Of a stretch of DNA of 64,000 bases, positions 36,481 to 45,166 are shown in pieces. The stretch's first letter is position 1. Each line of letters opens with the position of its first letter. The stretch lies in the NCBI RefSeq assembly GCF_008802365.1, contig NZ_VZQZ01000007.1, positions 59,259 through 123,258 on the forward strand, in the 5' to 3' direction. The stretch comes from Oryzomonas japonica (GTDB taxonomy: Bacteria; Desulfobacterota; Desulfuromonadia; Geobacterales; Pseudopelobacteraceae). The notes beneath the pieces were generated by a model. It had not been told where the DNA came from. It was given only the letters and a program-made list of their open reading frames with translations, and searched no databases. The position numbers were made by a program, and so were the translations under genes.

Positions 36481-36689
36481 AATGGTTTGTCTGCCTCTCA
36501 GCCAAAAAGGACTATACCGGGCTCTACGCGCGGAAATCCCTGAATTTCCAAAAAGGAAATGAAAGATATACTAAAACGACCGTCAAAATGCAACCTCTTT
36601 CGCTCATGGGGCGCTTATTCCCTGCCGGAGGCATCCAAACCGGCTCGGACGTGCGTTTGTCCGGCCGTGGTGCGCGGAGGGGCGCGGCG

Positions 36690-38537
36690 TCAGCCCCGCA
36701 GCACGATCACCTCGGTCAGGGCAAACAGAAGAAAATGCGTTGCCTCGTCGGCCTCTAGCTCCAGGTCTGCAGCGATGCGCCCGGCCGGGTCCGTGCCGTT
36801 CAAACGCTCCAGAAGACGGAAATAGGGCTCGGCCAGGGACTCGGTGCAGACCCCGTCGCGGCCCGGATAGATGGCGGCAAAGGAGCCGACCGGGGCCAGG
36901 GTGTCGGCCAGGCGGCGAATGTCCGGCACGCCGGCATCCAGAATTTCCAAGATTTCGTAGTGAAACTCCGCCAGACGGACCGACCCTGCCAGCCGCAATG
37001 GTAGGTGCAGGAGGCGGCCCTTATCCTTGTTTCGCCCCGGCGGTTGTTCCGGCGGGGTCAGGAGTGCGGCGGCATAGTGGTAGTGGTAATCCACCAGGTC
37101 GAGAACCACGGGCAGAAGCCGTTTCAGGCCCGGTTTGCCGAATGCGCTGCCCAGAAAGTCCCGTTGGAGTTGCCAGACCGCCTGGTCGTCCAGATCGCTT
37201 TCACCGATCTGCGCGTCCTGCACGGTCGGCAGCCATTGGGAAAACAGGTTCAGAAAACCGCTGGGGGATGTCTTGAGGGCTTTGACGACCTCATTGAACC
37301 AGGCCACGGCCTTGCCCCGGGTGTAGAAGATGTCGCAGGCCGTTGCCAGGCGCTGCGCCACGATCATGTCGCCAGCCGAGATCGTGGGGGAGGAGAGCAG
37401 GGTGTAGGGCGGCTGGGGCAGGTGGTTGAGGCCGATGGCGGCGCTCCGGTCGGCAAGGGGGGTGCCGGGCAGCACCGCCAGGGGGAAGATGTCCAGGTGG
37501 TTGGGGTAGAGCGCCAGGGCAAAGTCCAGGCTGCGGCGGAAACCCGCCAGGGTGTCGCCGGGCAGGCCGTAGATGAGGTCGAAGCCGAAGGTGGCGCCGC
37601 TCTCGTTGAGCAGGCTGATCCGTGCGGCAAAGTCGTCGGGCCGAAAGGAACGCCCAACCCCCCGCAGGACATGGCTGTCGGCGCTTTGCAGGCCGATCTG
37701 CAGCGAGCAGGTGATTTGGGAAAAGAGGTTGGCCAGTTCCCGGTCGATGAACTCGCTGCGGACTTCGAAGTGGAAGTGGATGCCGGGCGCGATCCTTTTG
37801 ATCAGCCTCAGGATGGCCTTGGCCCTTTTCAAGTCCTGGTTGAACGTGGAATCGAGCACAAAGACCTGGGATACCCGGCCCTTGGCAAAATGGCGCAGTT
37901 CGGATTCGATCCGCTCCAGGGAAAAACGCCGTACGCCGTGCTGACCCCGGGAGTCGAAACAAAAATCGCAGGTAAAGCCGCATCCGCGGGAAAGCTGCCA
38001 CAGGATGCCCGGATAGCGGCCGTAATCCAGAAGGCCCTCCAGGTAAGGGGAGGGGATGGCGTCCAGATCGGCCAAGGGGGCGGCGGGGGTAAAGGGCGTC
38101 GCCGTCCCTGGCAGCAGTATGCCGGGGATGCCCTCCAGGGGGGCGTTGCCGGCCAGTCGCGTGCAGAGGGTCGCAAAAGGTTTTTCCCCTTCACCCACGA
38201 TGGCCAGGTCCAGGGAAGATCCGTCGAGCACGCCGTGCGGGTCGGCCGTCACCTCCGGCCCGCCGGCGAAAAGCAGCACCCGGGGCATGCAGCGGCGCAC
38301 CTCGGCCGCGATTGCCAGGCAGGCGGCGCGGTTCCATACATACAGGGAAAAACCGATGGCTGCCGGTTGCCGCTCTACCAGGTTGTGGGCGCACGCGAGG
38401 GCGTCGTCGCCGACAAAAAAATCCTCCAAGTCTATTTCTGTGCCTGTTTCGGCCGCAAAGCATTTTAAAAAGGCGTTGGCAAGAGGAATCGCCTGGGGGG
38501 AAGGGGCGGGATGAAGTGAGACAAGGGTGATGCGCAC
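36690..38537 (-). CDS. B12-binding-domain radical SAM protein
   Basis: 615 residues from GTG at 38537 (VRITLVSLHPAPSP, AAAGGA 9 bases upstream). N-terminal cobalamin-binding-type Rossmann domain (about 1-140, LLFAGGPEVTADPHG). Radical SAM core with cluster motif RGCGFTCDFCFDSRGQ and DLIYGLPGDTLAGFRRSLDF, IFPLAVLPGTPLADR. A C-terminal domain typed DUF4080 in similar proteins is likely (YHYHYAAALL). Substrate unknown; relatives modify lipids, antibiotics or cofactors. No cobalamin DxHxxG motif is obvious, so actual B12 use is uncertain. It stands alone behind a candidate leader terminator. Confidence 0.85.
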   Translation of the reverse strand: MRITLVSLHPAPSPQAIPLANAFLKCFAAETGTEIDLEDFFVGDDALACAHNLVERQPAAIGFSLYVWNRAACLAIAAEVRRCMPRVLLFAGGPEVTADPHGVLDGSSLDLAIVGEGEKPFATLCTRLAGNAPLEGIPGILLPGTATPFTPAAPLADLDAIPSPYLEGLLDYGRYPGILWQLSRGCGFTCDFCFDSRGQHGVRRFSLERIESELRHFAKGRVSQVFVLDSTFNQDLKRAKAILRLIKRIAPGIHFHFEVRSEFIDRELANLFSQITCSLQIGLQSADSHVLRGVGRSFRPDDFAARISLLNESGATFGFDLIYGLPGDTLAGFRRSLDFALALYPNHLDIFPLAVLPGTPLADRSAAIGLNHLPQPPYTLLSSPTISAGDMIVAQRLATACDIFYTRGKAVAWFNEVVKALKTSPSGFLNLFSQWLPTVQDAQIGESDLDDQAVWQLQRDFLGSAFGKPGLKRLLPVVLDLVDYHYHYAAALLTPPEQPPGRNKDKGRLLHLPLRLAGSVRLAEFHYEILEILDAGVPDIRRLADTLAPVGSFAAIYPGRDGVCTESLAEPYFRLLERLNGTDPAGRIAADLELEADEATHFLLFALTEVIVLRG

Positions 38538-38994
38538 GGGTGCGAATCCTTTCAAGAAGCGTCCGGTAAGGGGACGCCCAGGCGGTTTGCGGCCGGTACA
38601 ATGAAAAAGGGTTAGCTTGGCAAGCTAACCCTATTGGTAGCGATCCTTCTTTGTTGCTTGGAAAATTACTACAATTTCTGGTCAAAGTCAATAGCAAAAT
38701 CAATATGTTCGCTCGATACTACCGTGGCTGGCCGGGGATGTGTGCCCGGTGTTTACACTACCTGCACCATTGTATACCAGCAAATTATATGCGTAGGTCG
38801 TCGCCAAGCCGCATTTTTATTGGCAATTTGCAAAGGGTTTGTGATATGTGTATGAAAAATAGCAAGAAGTAGCAGGTAAACCTGAGAGTGGTCGTCGCAA
38901 GAATCTAGTCTGATCTACAAGAAGCAATGCTCTGATTCATGTACAGATGCCTTCGTAATGGAGGCTAATTCATAGAGCTCGAAAGGAGAGCACA
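38538..38994. other. Divergent control region of radical SAM gene and HU
   Basis: 457 bases between two divergent genes. On the minus strand TTGACT and TAATTT with 17 bases between (about 38655-38690) precede a hairpin terminator at 38609-38631, about 70 bases ahead of the radical SAM start. On the plus side the HU ribosome site AAAGGAGAG ends the region. No other gene recognised. Confidence 0.4.
38609..38631 (-). terminator. Leader terminator upstream of radical SAM gene
   Basis: GGGTTAGCTTG (38609-38619) and CAAGCTAACCC (38621-38631) form a near-perfect hairpin. On the minus strand it is followed by TTTTTC, the form of an intrinsic terminator. Its position inside the 5' leader of a minus-strand gene suggests attenuation; the regulating signal is not visible. 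Confidence 0.55.
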
Positions 38995-39324
38995 ATGACC
39001 AAGGCAGAGCTGGCAGTAAAGATCGCAGAGGCGGCAGGAATCACCAAGACGCAGGCTGAAAAGGCCCTCAAGGGGTTCATCGATGCTACAACCGCAGCAC
39101 TCAGGAGTGGCGAAAAAGTCACCTTGATCGGCTTCGGTACCTTCAGTGCGGTCACGCGAAAAGCTCGTACCGGACGGAACCCCCAGACCGGCAAGGCTCT
39201 CAAGATTCCGGCCAAGACCGTTGGCAAGTTCTCCGCAGGCAAACCTTTGAAAGACCTTAAGGCAGCTGCGCCGAAGAAAGCCGCTCCCAAAAAGGCGGCT
39301 CCTAAAAAGGCAAAAAAGAAATAG
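38995..39324 (+). CDS. hup: HU-family DNA-binding protein with lysine-rich tail
   Basis: 109 residues. The first 90 residues are a standard HU/IHF subunit (MTKAELAVKIAEAAGITKTQ, VTLIGFGTFSAVTRKARTGR, NPQTGKALKIPA). After the fold a tail of three AAPKK units and KAKKK is appended, similar to the histone-H1-like tails of some HU proteins. It compacts the nucleoid; the tail should add nonspecific DNA affinity. AAAGGAGAG upstream and an intrinsic terminator downstream. Confidence 0.95.
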   Translation: MTKAELAVKIAEAAGITKTQAEKALKGFIDATTAALRSGEKVTLIGFGTFSAVTRKARTGRNPQTGKALKIPAKTVGKFSAGKPLKDLKAAAPKKAAPKKAAPKKAKKK

Positions 39325-39380
39325 CTCTGTATCAATGGGTGGCTTTTTTAAACCCAGCATGGCCGGGGCGTCACACAAGC

Positions 39381-39415
39381 AAAGGCCGTTTTCGCACAGA
39401 AAACGGCCTTTATTT
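39381..39415 (+). terminator. Terminator of HU gene
   Basis: AAAGGCCGTTTTC (39381-39393) pairs perfectly with GAAAACGGCCTTT (39399-39411) around GCACA; T-rich sequence follows. Confidence 0.75.
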
Positions 39416-39468
39416 CGGTTCTCCGCAAAACTCTCTTCCCAATGACCGCAGGCGAGGGACGCAAGCCT

Positions 39469-39798
39469 ATGGATGACAAGCAAACCCCTGACGCAGCCGG
39501 ATTCGGTCCCGGACTTGCCGTGATTCGAAAACGACGCAGGTATTTTTTCGGAACCGTCGCCATCTACATACCGGCCATGTGGGTCATCCATTCAATTTCG
39601 CCGACCTACCGCACGATGGGCACCTCCATCGGGATATGGGTTGTTATTCTCATTATTACCATGTTCTGGTCGGCTGTGTGCGTCTGCCCCCGCTGCGGAA
39701 ATCTTTTCCATGTCAATGGTATGACCCTCCTTTATTTGCGCAAATGTCTCCATTGCCAGCTCCACATAAATGCCGACAAAAAGCCCACAGACGCCTGA
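39469..39798 (+). CDS. Small membrane protein with cytoplasmic zinc ribbon
   Basis: 109 residues from MDDKQTPDAAGFG (GAGGGA 9 bases upstream); an ATG nine codons earlier lacks a site. Two hydrophobic segments FFGTVAIYIPAMWVIHSIS and MGTSIGIWVVILIITMFWSA are followed by CPRCGNLFHVNG and CLHCQLHI, a four-Cys zinc ribbon. Unknown function; similar small proteins occur in proteobacteria without assigned roles. Confidence 0.65.
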   Translation: MDDKQTPDAAGFGPGLAVIRKRRRYFFGTVAIYIPAMWVIHSISPTYRTMGTSIGIWVVILIITMFWSAVCVCPRCGNLFHVNGMTLLYLRKCLHCQLHINADKKPTDA

Positions 39799-39823
39799 AA
39801 ATACCGCGACGGCACCAACCCGT

Positions 39824-39970
39824 TCATAATCGCATTCCTTCACATTTCGCAATGAACCTCGCCCCGATAGCGGAGGCCGCAGAGGCTTTGCCCAGGTAGT
39901 TGTGGGCGGCCTTGCGGTTTCCCGTGCCGTTGTCGGCGTTATGCGCTGGGGTGGGGGACTTACGCAGCAA
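39824..39970 (-). pseudogene. Possible phage lysozyme N-terminal relic
   Basis: A 48-codon frame from a TTG (GGAGG about 8 bases upstream) ends with AAHNYLGKASAASAIGARFI followed by AKCEGMRL and a stop. The end resembles the start of GH24 phage lysozymes (ISxAGxxFIxxxEGxRLxxY), but the frame stops right where the catalytic domain should continue. It lies in the segment that separates prs from tRNA-Gln. Could be a phage relic or coincidence. Confidence 0.25.
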
Positions 39971-40006
39971 AGAGGCACCTCCATCTATCGATGAAGATGC
40001 CTCTTT
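39969..40006. terminator. Hairpin between zinc-ribbon gene and lysozyme-like relic
   Basis: AAAGAGGCA (39969-39977) pairs with TGCCTCTTT (39998-40006), with an inner CATC/GATG stem. It lies downstream of the small minus-strand gene at 40055. The U-tract is weak on both strands. Confidence 0.45.
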
Positions 40007-40054
40007 ACTTTGATTCTTTGCCTCTATGCTCCGGATCGGATGATCCTCGGAGAT

Positions 40055-40210
40055 TCAGTGATCCGGCTCGAACGGCACCGGTTCGCAGACGCTGGTGCTG
40101 CTGTGGGTTTTCGCCCCGCATCTGGAACAATAGAATGCGGGTTCGCTGCTCAATTGGGCGCGCTGTCGGCTATCGGTAACCGCGCATATCTTTGCACTTT
40201 TGCTTGCCAT
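40055..40210 (-). CDS. Small zinc-ribbon protein
   Basis: 51 residues from MASKSAKICAVTDSRQRAQL, with AAGGGGG at proper spacing; an upstream Met has none. The C-terminal half FYCSRCGAKTHSSTSVCEPV has a CxxC plus a later Cys and His and ends PFEPDH. Short proteins with the FYCSxCGAKxH pattern recur in Geobacter-type genomes as conserved hypotheticals. Role unknown. Confidence 0.6.
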   Translation of the reverse strand: MASKSAKICAVTDSRQRAQLSSEPAFYCSRCGAKTHSSTSVCEPVPFEPDH

Positions 40211-40571
40211 GACCTGATCCCCCTTTCGGGATGTGTCGTACATCGTACTACCTTATTATTATCATAAACCTTTTTCGGGAAATGGGCAAAAAGAGTGGTG
40301 AGCGGTTTAGGCGTGATTGGAGAGAGTCCATTGCTGCCCGGATTTTATCCCGCTGCCCCTCTGTATCTCTCATAGCCGTGCCTCATTTGTCCGGTTGTCC
40401 GGCGTCTACTCACCCTCGGGGGAGGCTGCTATGAAATTTATTATAACACGTGAATTTCTGTCCGACGGTTTCGGGCGCAAGAGCGGAAAGATGGTAAACT
40501 TAATGGCAAACTGAGGAATCATGAGCCAACAACGTGGCGATCATAACGAGCGGCAGAGAATGGAGGATGCC
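40211..40571. other. Region upstream of ald
   Basis: 361 bases between the divergent zinc-ribbon gene and ald. It contains only the short candidate frame at 40431-40514. The ald ribosome-binding site GGAGG lies at its right end. Confidence 0.4.
40431..40514 (+). CDS. Candidate 27-residue upstream ORF
   Basis: MKFIITREFLSDGFGRKSGK plus seven more residues, with GGAGG 6 bases upstream. The stop lies 58 bases before ald. It could be a real small peptide or upstream ORF of ald, but composition gives no further support. Confidence 0.25.
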   Translation: MKFIITREFLSDGFGRKSGKMVNLMAN

Positions 40572-41645
40572 ATGATAATAGCCGTTCCCAAAGAGATCAA
40601 GAGAGAAGAGTACCGGGTGGCCCTTACACCGGCCGGCGCCGCGGAACTGACAAAGGCAGGTCACAAGGTGCTTGTGGAAAGCGGCGCGGGGAACGGGAGC
40701 GGCTTCTATGACGATCACTACCGGCAGAACGGCGCCACGATTGTTGCTCACAAAGAGCTGTTCCGGCAGGGCGAACTGATTGTCAAGGTTAAGGAACCAC
40801 TACCGGAGGAATTTGATCTATTCCGGGAAGGACAGACCCTCTTTGCCTACCTTCACCTGGCCCCCAATCGCAAATTGACTATGTTTCTCGTGGAAAGAAG
40901 GATTGCCGCCCTGGCCTATGAAACCCTTGAAATCAACGGCGACCTCCCGCTATTGGCCCCCATGAGCGAGGTGGCAGGCCGGATGGCCCCCCTGGTGGCG
41001 GCTTGGTTGTTGCAAAGGTGCGTGGGAGGGGGCGGCCTGCTTCCGACGGGTGCGGTGGGGGTACGACCTGCCAAGGCGCTCATCCTGGGGGCTGGTACGG
41101 TTGGTTCCCATGCAGCTCGGGTTGCGACGGGCATCGGCATGGAGACCGTCGTGCTGAATCGGGGGATCGAGCGACTGCGGCGGATCGACGAGTTGACGGG
41201 CGGCCGGGTGCGAACCGGGTCGCTGGTGAGAGAAACCATCAGCACCGAGATAAGGGATGCGGACGTGGTCATCGGCGCGGTCTTGACGCCGGGCGGCAGG
41301 ACTCCGTTGCTCATAACGGGGGAGATGGTGGGCGAGATGAAGAAGGGGGCGGTAATCGTCGACGTCGCGGTGGACCAGGGCGGCTGCGTCGAGACGACCC
41401 GTCCCACGACACATGGCGATCCCTTCTACCTTGTGGACGGCATTGTCCACTATGCCGTCGCCAACATGCCTGGGGCCTACCCGCAAACCTCCACCCTGGC
41501 CTTGACCAATGCCACACTCCCCTACGTGATGATGCTTGCCGAACACGGGGTAGAGCGGGCTGTTGCCAAGCTGCCAGCTTTGGCAACAGCGGTGAACGTC
41601 CGGGATGGGAGGATTGTCCATCCGGCTCTGCCACCTGTGTCATGA
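40572..41645 (+). CDS. ald: Alanine dehydrogenase
   Basis: 357 residues from MIIAVPKEIKREEYRVAL (GGAGG upstream); a longer in-frame start is not needed. Substrate and catalytic residues are visible: Arg15 in EEYRVALT, Lys in LIVKVKEPLP, His in FAYLHLAPNR, Asp in VDVAVDQGGCVETTRPTTH. The NAD site is ILGAGTVGSHAARVA. It interconverts L-alanine and pyruvate with NAD. A terminator shared with tRNA-Gln follows. Confidence 0.95.
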   Translation: MIIAVPKEIKREEYRVALTPAGAAELTKAGHKVLVESGAGNGSGFYDDHYRQNGATIVAHKELFRQGELIVKVKEPLPEEFDLFREGQTLFAYLHLAPNRKLTMFLVERRIAALAYETLEINGDLPLLAPMSEVAGRMAPLVAAWLLQRCVGGGGLLPTGAVGVRPAKALILGAGTVGSHAARVATGIGMETVVLNRGIERLRRIDELTGGRVRTGSLVRETISTEIRDADVVIGAVLTPGGRTPLLITGEMVGEMKKGAVIVDVAVDQGGCVETTRPTTHGDPFYLVDGIVHYAVANMPGAYPQTSTLALTNATLPYVMMLAEHGVERAVAKLPALATAVNVRDGRIVHPALPPVS

Positions 41646-41682
41646 GATAGTGAAAAAAAGCTACAGTGTGTCTCAAAACAAC

Positions 41683-41720
41683 AAAACAGCCACCTGCGAA
41701 TTAACGTAAGTGGCTGTTTT
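41683..41720. terminator. Shared terminator of ald and tRNA-Gln
   Basis: AAAACAGCCAC (41683-41693) pairs perfectly with GTGGCTGTTTT (41710-41720); the loop can form a small TGCG/CGTA stem. T-runs on both strands. It lies 2 bases from the 3' end of tRNA-Gln. Confidence 0.75.
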
Positions 41721-41722
41721 AT

Positions 41723-41797
41723 TGGCTGGGGCGGCAGGGATCGAACCTGCGAATGCCGGAATCAAAATCCGGTGCCTTACCGCTTGGCGACGCCCCA
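41723..41797 (-). tRNA. tRNA-Gln (TTG)
   Basis: 75 bases with an encoded CCA. Acceptor TGGGGCG/CGCCCCA (a U1-A72 pair is typical of tRNA-Gln), anticodon stem CCGGA/TCCGG with loop TTTTGAT (anticodon TTG), T loop TTCGATC. It follows ispE by 27 bases, probably on the same transcript. Confidence 0.95.
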
Positions 41798-41824
41798 ATA
41801 AACGAAAGAGGAAGAGATTGTATC

Positions 41825-42667
41825 TTAGATTGTTTCGGCAACGGCGGCGAACCAACCGGTGTCGGCGGTCAGAACGGTGCGGGCCCGTTCGGCGCTTTCC
41901 CGGTCCCGGAAGAGACCGAAGACGGTGGGGCCGCTACCGGACATCATGGCGCCTGCCGCACCCTCGCGAAGCATGATTTCCTTGATCTCGGCAATTACGG
42001 GAAAAGCGGGGATGGTTACCGATTCCAGGTCGTTGGAAAAGATCGAACAGATATCCTCAATACTCCGAAAAAGCTCGGGGAGTTTAGCCAGACCGTCCCG
42101 GTTTGTCAACTGTAAACTTCGATAAACCCAGGCCGTGGAAACATGCACACCAGGGTTGACCAGCAGCACCCAGACGGGCGGCATGGCCGGCATGGGGGCG
42201 AGCTGTTCGCCGACGCCCTCCGCCAGGGCCGGTTTTTGAAAGACGAAGAAGGGCACATCGGCCCCCAGGGTAAGGCCGATCTCCATGAGGCGCTGTTCCG
42301 AGAGCTGAAGGCCCAGCAACTCATTCATGCCCATCAGCACCGTGGCGGCATCGCTGCTCCCCCCGCCCAGGCCGGCCGCAACGGGGATGTTCTTGGCGAT
42401 GTCGATGGCCGCCCCCATCCCCTGGTCCGCCAGGTCGAGCAAGGCTTTGGCAGCCTTCCAGGCGATGTTTCCCGGCCCGTCGGGCACGCCGTTTTTGCCG
42501 CAGGTAACGGTGATGCCGGGGGTGTCGGTCAGGGTAATGGTAATGATATCGCACAGGTTGACCCGCTGCATGACCATGCGCAGATCGTGATAGCCGTCGG
42601 GGCGGCGCCGGATCACGTCCAGGCGGTAGTTGACCTTGGCAGGGGCTTGTAACGTCAGGCTCTTCAC
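41825..42667 (-). CDS. ispE: 4-diphosphocytidyl-2-C-methyl-D-erythritol kinase
   Basis: 280 residues. I place the start at GTG 42667 ([19 protein letters not shown]), 7 bases after GGAG; another GTG two codons earlier is too close to the site. GHMP-kinase motifs: [20 protein letters not shown], the glycine-rich [20 protein letters not shown], and [13 protein letters not shown]. It performs the ATP-dependent phosphorylation step of the MEP isoprenoid pathway. Confidence 0.96.
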   Translation of the reverse strand: MKSLTLQAPAKVNYRLDVIRRRPDGYHDLRMVMQRVNLCDIITITLTDTPGITVTCGKNGVPDGPGNIAWKAAKALLDLADQGMGAAIDIAKNIPVAAGLGGGSSDAATVLMGMNELLGLQLSEQRLMEIGLTLGADVPFFVFQKPALAEGVGEQLAPMPAMPPVWVLLVNPGVHVSTAWVYRSLQLTNRDGLAKLPELFRSIEDICSIFSNDLESVTIPAFPVIAEIKEIMLREGAAGAMMSGSGPTVFGLFRDRESAERARTVLTADTGWFAAVAETI

Positions 42668-42967
42668 ACACACTCCATGGTTGCGGGGCGCACCCCGCAG
42701 TGATGTGGGTTGAAATTGGGAATATTTACTTAACGCAAGAGCCCCTTAAAGGCAAGCCCAAAGTGTCCACGGGCATGGTGGTTAAAAACTCATCGGCGAG
42801 TTTATCCGGTGCCGGGCATCGTCCCGGTTGCCTGCAACAGGGGAGATCGGGCCGGCGGTTTTTCGTTTGACGATAAAAAGCGGGCTTGCGCGGCGAGGTT
42901 TCACCATACTATACTGGTCACCGCCCCTGACGACAGGGGTGAGATTCGTTCAAAAGGAGATGTGACC
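42668..42967. other. Divergent region between ispE and aguA
   Basis: 300 bases; promoters of both flanking genes must lie here, but I see no box pair that is clearly better than chance. No frame supported. Confidence 0.4.
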
Positions 42968-43993
42968 GTGAATCCGAGATTTCCCGCCGAATGGGAAGCG
43001 CAGGACGGCGTCCTGCTGGCCTGGCCCCACGAGGGCACCGATTGGTCCTCTATGCTGGACGATGTCCATCCGGCCTTTGTCGAGATTATCCGCCGGATCA
43101 CCCGGTTTGAACGGGTGGTGTTGACCGCGCCCAGCGCCGCCTCGGCCCGGGAGTGCCTGGCCGCCGCCGGTATTGACCTGGACAGGGTCGTTGTCTGCGA
43201 GGTGCCCAGCAATGATACCTGGGCCCGGGACTTTGGCCCCCTTACGGTAATCTTCAACGACCGGCCGGTGCTGCTGGACTTCGGCTTCAACGGCTGGGGA
43301 CTCAAGTTCGCCGCCAATCATGATAATCTGATCTCCAAACGGCTCAAGGAACTGGGCGCGCTGGTCCCCAACCTCAAGACCGTCGGCCTGATCCTGGAAG
43401 GGGGCAGCGTCGAGAGCGACGGGCTCGGCACCATCCTGACCACCGCCGAATGCCTGCTATCGCCCAATCGCAACCCGCAACTGGACAAGGGGGAGATCGA
43501 ACTGGCCCTGGCCTCCCTTCTGGGGGCCGGCCGCGTGCTGTGGCTCAATCACGGTTTCCTGGCCGGGGACGACACCGATTCCCATATCGACACACTGGCG
43601 CGCATCTGCCCGGACAATACCATCGTCTATACGGCCTGCGACGACCCCCGGGACGAACACTATCAGGAGTTGAAACTGATGGAGGAGGAACTGAAGGCCT
43701 TCCGGGCTCCGGACGGTTCACCCTACCGCCTGCTCCCGCTTCCCTGGCCCAAGGCCCGTTTCGATGACCAGGCCCACCGTCTGCCGGCCACCTACGCCAA
43801 TTTTCTGGTGATCAACGGCGCCGTGCTGGTCCCCACCTACCGGGATCCGGAAAAGGACGAACCGGCCATGGCGTGCATCGGTCAGGCCTTTCCCGGCCGG
43901 GAGATCATCGGCATCGACTGCCTGCCGCTCCTGGAACAGCACGGCTCCCTGCACTGCGTGACCATGCAGTTGCCCCAGGGGGTCCTGCCATGA
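42968..43993 (+). CDS. aguA: Agmatine deiminase
   Basis: 341 residues from GTG 42968 (VNPRFPAEWEAQDGVLLAWP), 8 bases after AGGAG. Pentein-fold catalytic signatures: SNDTWARDFGP, LEGGSVESDGLGT, AGDDTDSHIDTLAR and the nucleophilic Cys in HGSLHCVTMQLPQ. It hydrolyses agmatine to N-carbamoylputrescine and ammonia. The stop overlaps the aguB start as ATGA. Confidence 0.95.
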   Translation: MNPRFPAEWEAQDGVLLAWPHEGTDWSSMLDDVHPAFVEIIRRITRFERVVLTAPSAASARECLAAAGIDLDRVVVCEVPSNDTWARDFGPLTVIFNDRPVLLDFGFNGWGLKFAANHDNLISKRLKELGALVPNLKTVGLILEGGSVESDGLGTILTTAECLLSPNRNPQLDKGEIELALASLLGAGRVLWLNHGFLAGDDTDSHIDTLARICPDNTIVYTACDDPRDEHYQELKLMEEELKAFRAPDGSPYRLLPLPWPKARFDDQAHRLPATYANFLVINGAVLVPTYRDPEKDEPAMACIGQAFPGREIIGIDCLPLLEQHGSLHCVTMQLPQGVLP

Positions 43994-44877
43994 CGCGACT
44001 CCTCAGGACTGCATTGATTCAGCAGCGTTGCGGCAACGATAAAGGCACAAACCTGGAGAGAAGTTGCGCCATGATCAGGCGCGCCGCGGCCGATGGGGCT
44101 GCGCTGGTGGTCCTACAGGAATTGCATGCCGGCCCATACTTCTGTCAGGTGGAGGACCCCGCCCTGTTCGATATGGCCGAGCCGATCCCGGGTGCCGCCA
44201 GCCGCGCCATTGCCGGCCTGGCCGGCGAGTTGGGGGTGGTCGTTGTGGCCTCGCTCTTCGAGCGTCGTGCCCCCGGCCTGTACCACAACACCGCTGTGGT
44301 CTTCGAAAAGGATGGCTCCACCGCCGGCATCTACCGCAAGATGCACATCCCCGACGACCCGGGCTTTTACGAGAAATTCTATTTTACGCCGGGGGATCTG
44401 GGGTTCAATCCGATCAAGACCTCGGTCGGCACCCTCGGGGTCCTGGTCTGCTGGGACCAGTGGTATCCCGAGGCGGCCCGCATGATGGCCCTGGCCGGGG
44501 CCGATCTCCTCATCTACCCCACTGCCATCGGTTGGGACCCGGCCGACGGCACGGCAGAGCAGGAGCGCCAGCGGGACGCCTGGATCACCGTTCAGCGCGG
44601 CCATGCCGTGGCCAATGGCCTGCCGCTTCTGGCCGTTAACCGGGTCGGGTTCGAGCCGTCCCCTCACCATCCCGAAACCGGAATCCGGTTCTGGGGAAGC
44701 AGTTTTGCGGCCGGGCCCCAAGGGGAACTGCTGGCGGAGGCCTCTCGGGAGGATGAGGACATCCTGCTGGTGGACCTGGATCTGGCGCGGAGCGAAACTG
44801 TGCGGCGCATCTGGCCGTTTCTCCGTGACCGGCGTATCGACGCCTATGGGGACCTGGTGAAGCGTTTCCGGGATTGA
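43990..44877 (+). CDS. aguB: N-carbamoylputrescine amidase
   Basis: 295 residues. Nitrilase-superfamily triad: Glu in VVLQELHAGPYFCQ, Lys in YRKMHIPDDPGFYEKFYF, Cys in GVLVCWDQWYPEAARMMAL. HHPETGIRFWGSSF is typical of AguB. It converts N-carbamoylputrescine to putrescine, CO2 and ammonia. Translationally coupled to aguA, so the two form the arginine-decarboxylase-linked route to putrescine. Confidence 0.96.
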   Translation: MTRLLRTALIQQRCGNDKGTNLERSCAMIRRAAADGAALVVLQELHAGPYFCQVEDPALFDMAEPIPGAASRAIAGLAGELGVVVVASLFERRAPGLYHNTAVVFEKDGSTAGIYRKMHIPDDPGFYEKFYFTPGDLGFNPIKTSVGTLGVLVCWDQWYPEAARMMALAGADLLIYPTAIGWDPADGTAEQERQRDAWITVQRGHAVANGLPLLAVNRVGFEPSPHHPETGIRFWGSSFAAGPQGELLAEASREDEDILLVDLDLARSETVRRIWPFLRDRRIDAYGDLVKRFRD

Positions 44878-44906
44878 TGCGGCAGACCCAGTTTTAAGAT
44901 CGACAC

Positions 44907-45040
44907 CCGCCACAGAGACACGGAGACACAGAGGTACACAGAGAAAAACGCAGTATCTAATTTGGGGAAAACAACATTTGAATCCGCTGTTTATTTGTTT
45001 TGCTCCCGCTTTTCTCCGTGTCTCCGTGTCTCTGTGGCGG
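44907..45040. repeat. CACAGAGAC inverted-repeat element, copy 2
   Basis: The 23-base ends are exact reverse complements; the left begins CCGCCACAGAGACACGGAGA and the right ends TCTCCGTGTCTCTGTGGCGG. The 134-bp element lies between aguB and the terminator of the convergent aminotransferase. Centre AT-rich and not conserved with the other copies. Confidence 0.85.
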
Positions 45041-45071
45041 ACGTTTTCAGGGTGGTTAGGTGTGCCGAGCC

Positions 45072-45125
45072 AAACGGCAGAGGCCCCCAAAAGGTTGAAA
45101 AATCCTTTGGGGGCCTCTGCCGTTT
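45072..45125. terminator. Strong bidirectional terminator
   Basis: AAACGGCAGAGGCCCCCAAA continuing AGG (45072-45094) pairs with 45104-45125 with a single bulged A; 22 pairs around a 9-base A-rich loop. It separates the convergent aguB and aminotransferase genes. Confidence 0.8.
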
Positions 45126-45166
45126 CATGTCCGGTATGTTGCTGCGGGTACGGTCGGTAAGGCGAC

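Noticed and set aside
36481..36689. Searched for a direct repeat of the tRNA-Gln 3' end as an attachment site
   Set aside because: No match to the tRNA end is visible in this gap, so no att site is claimed.
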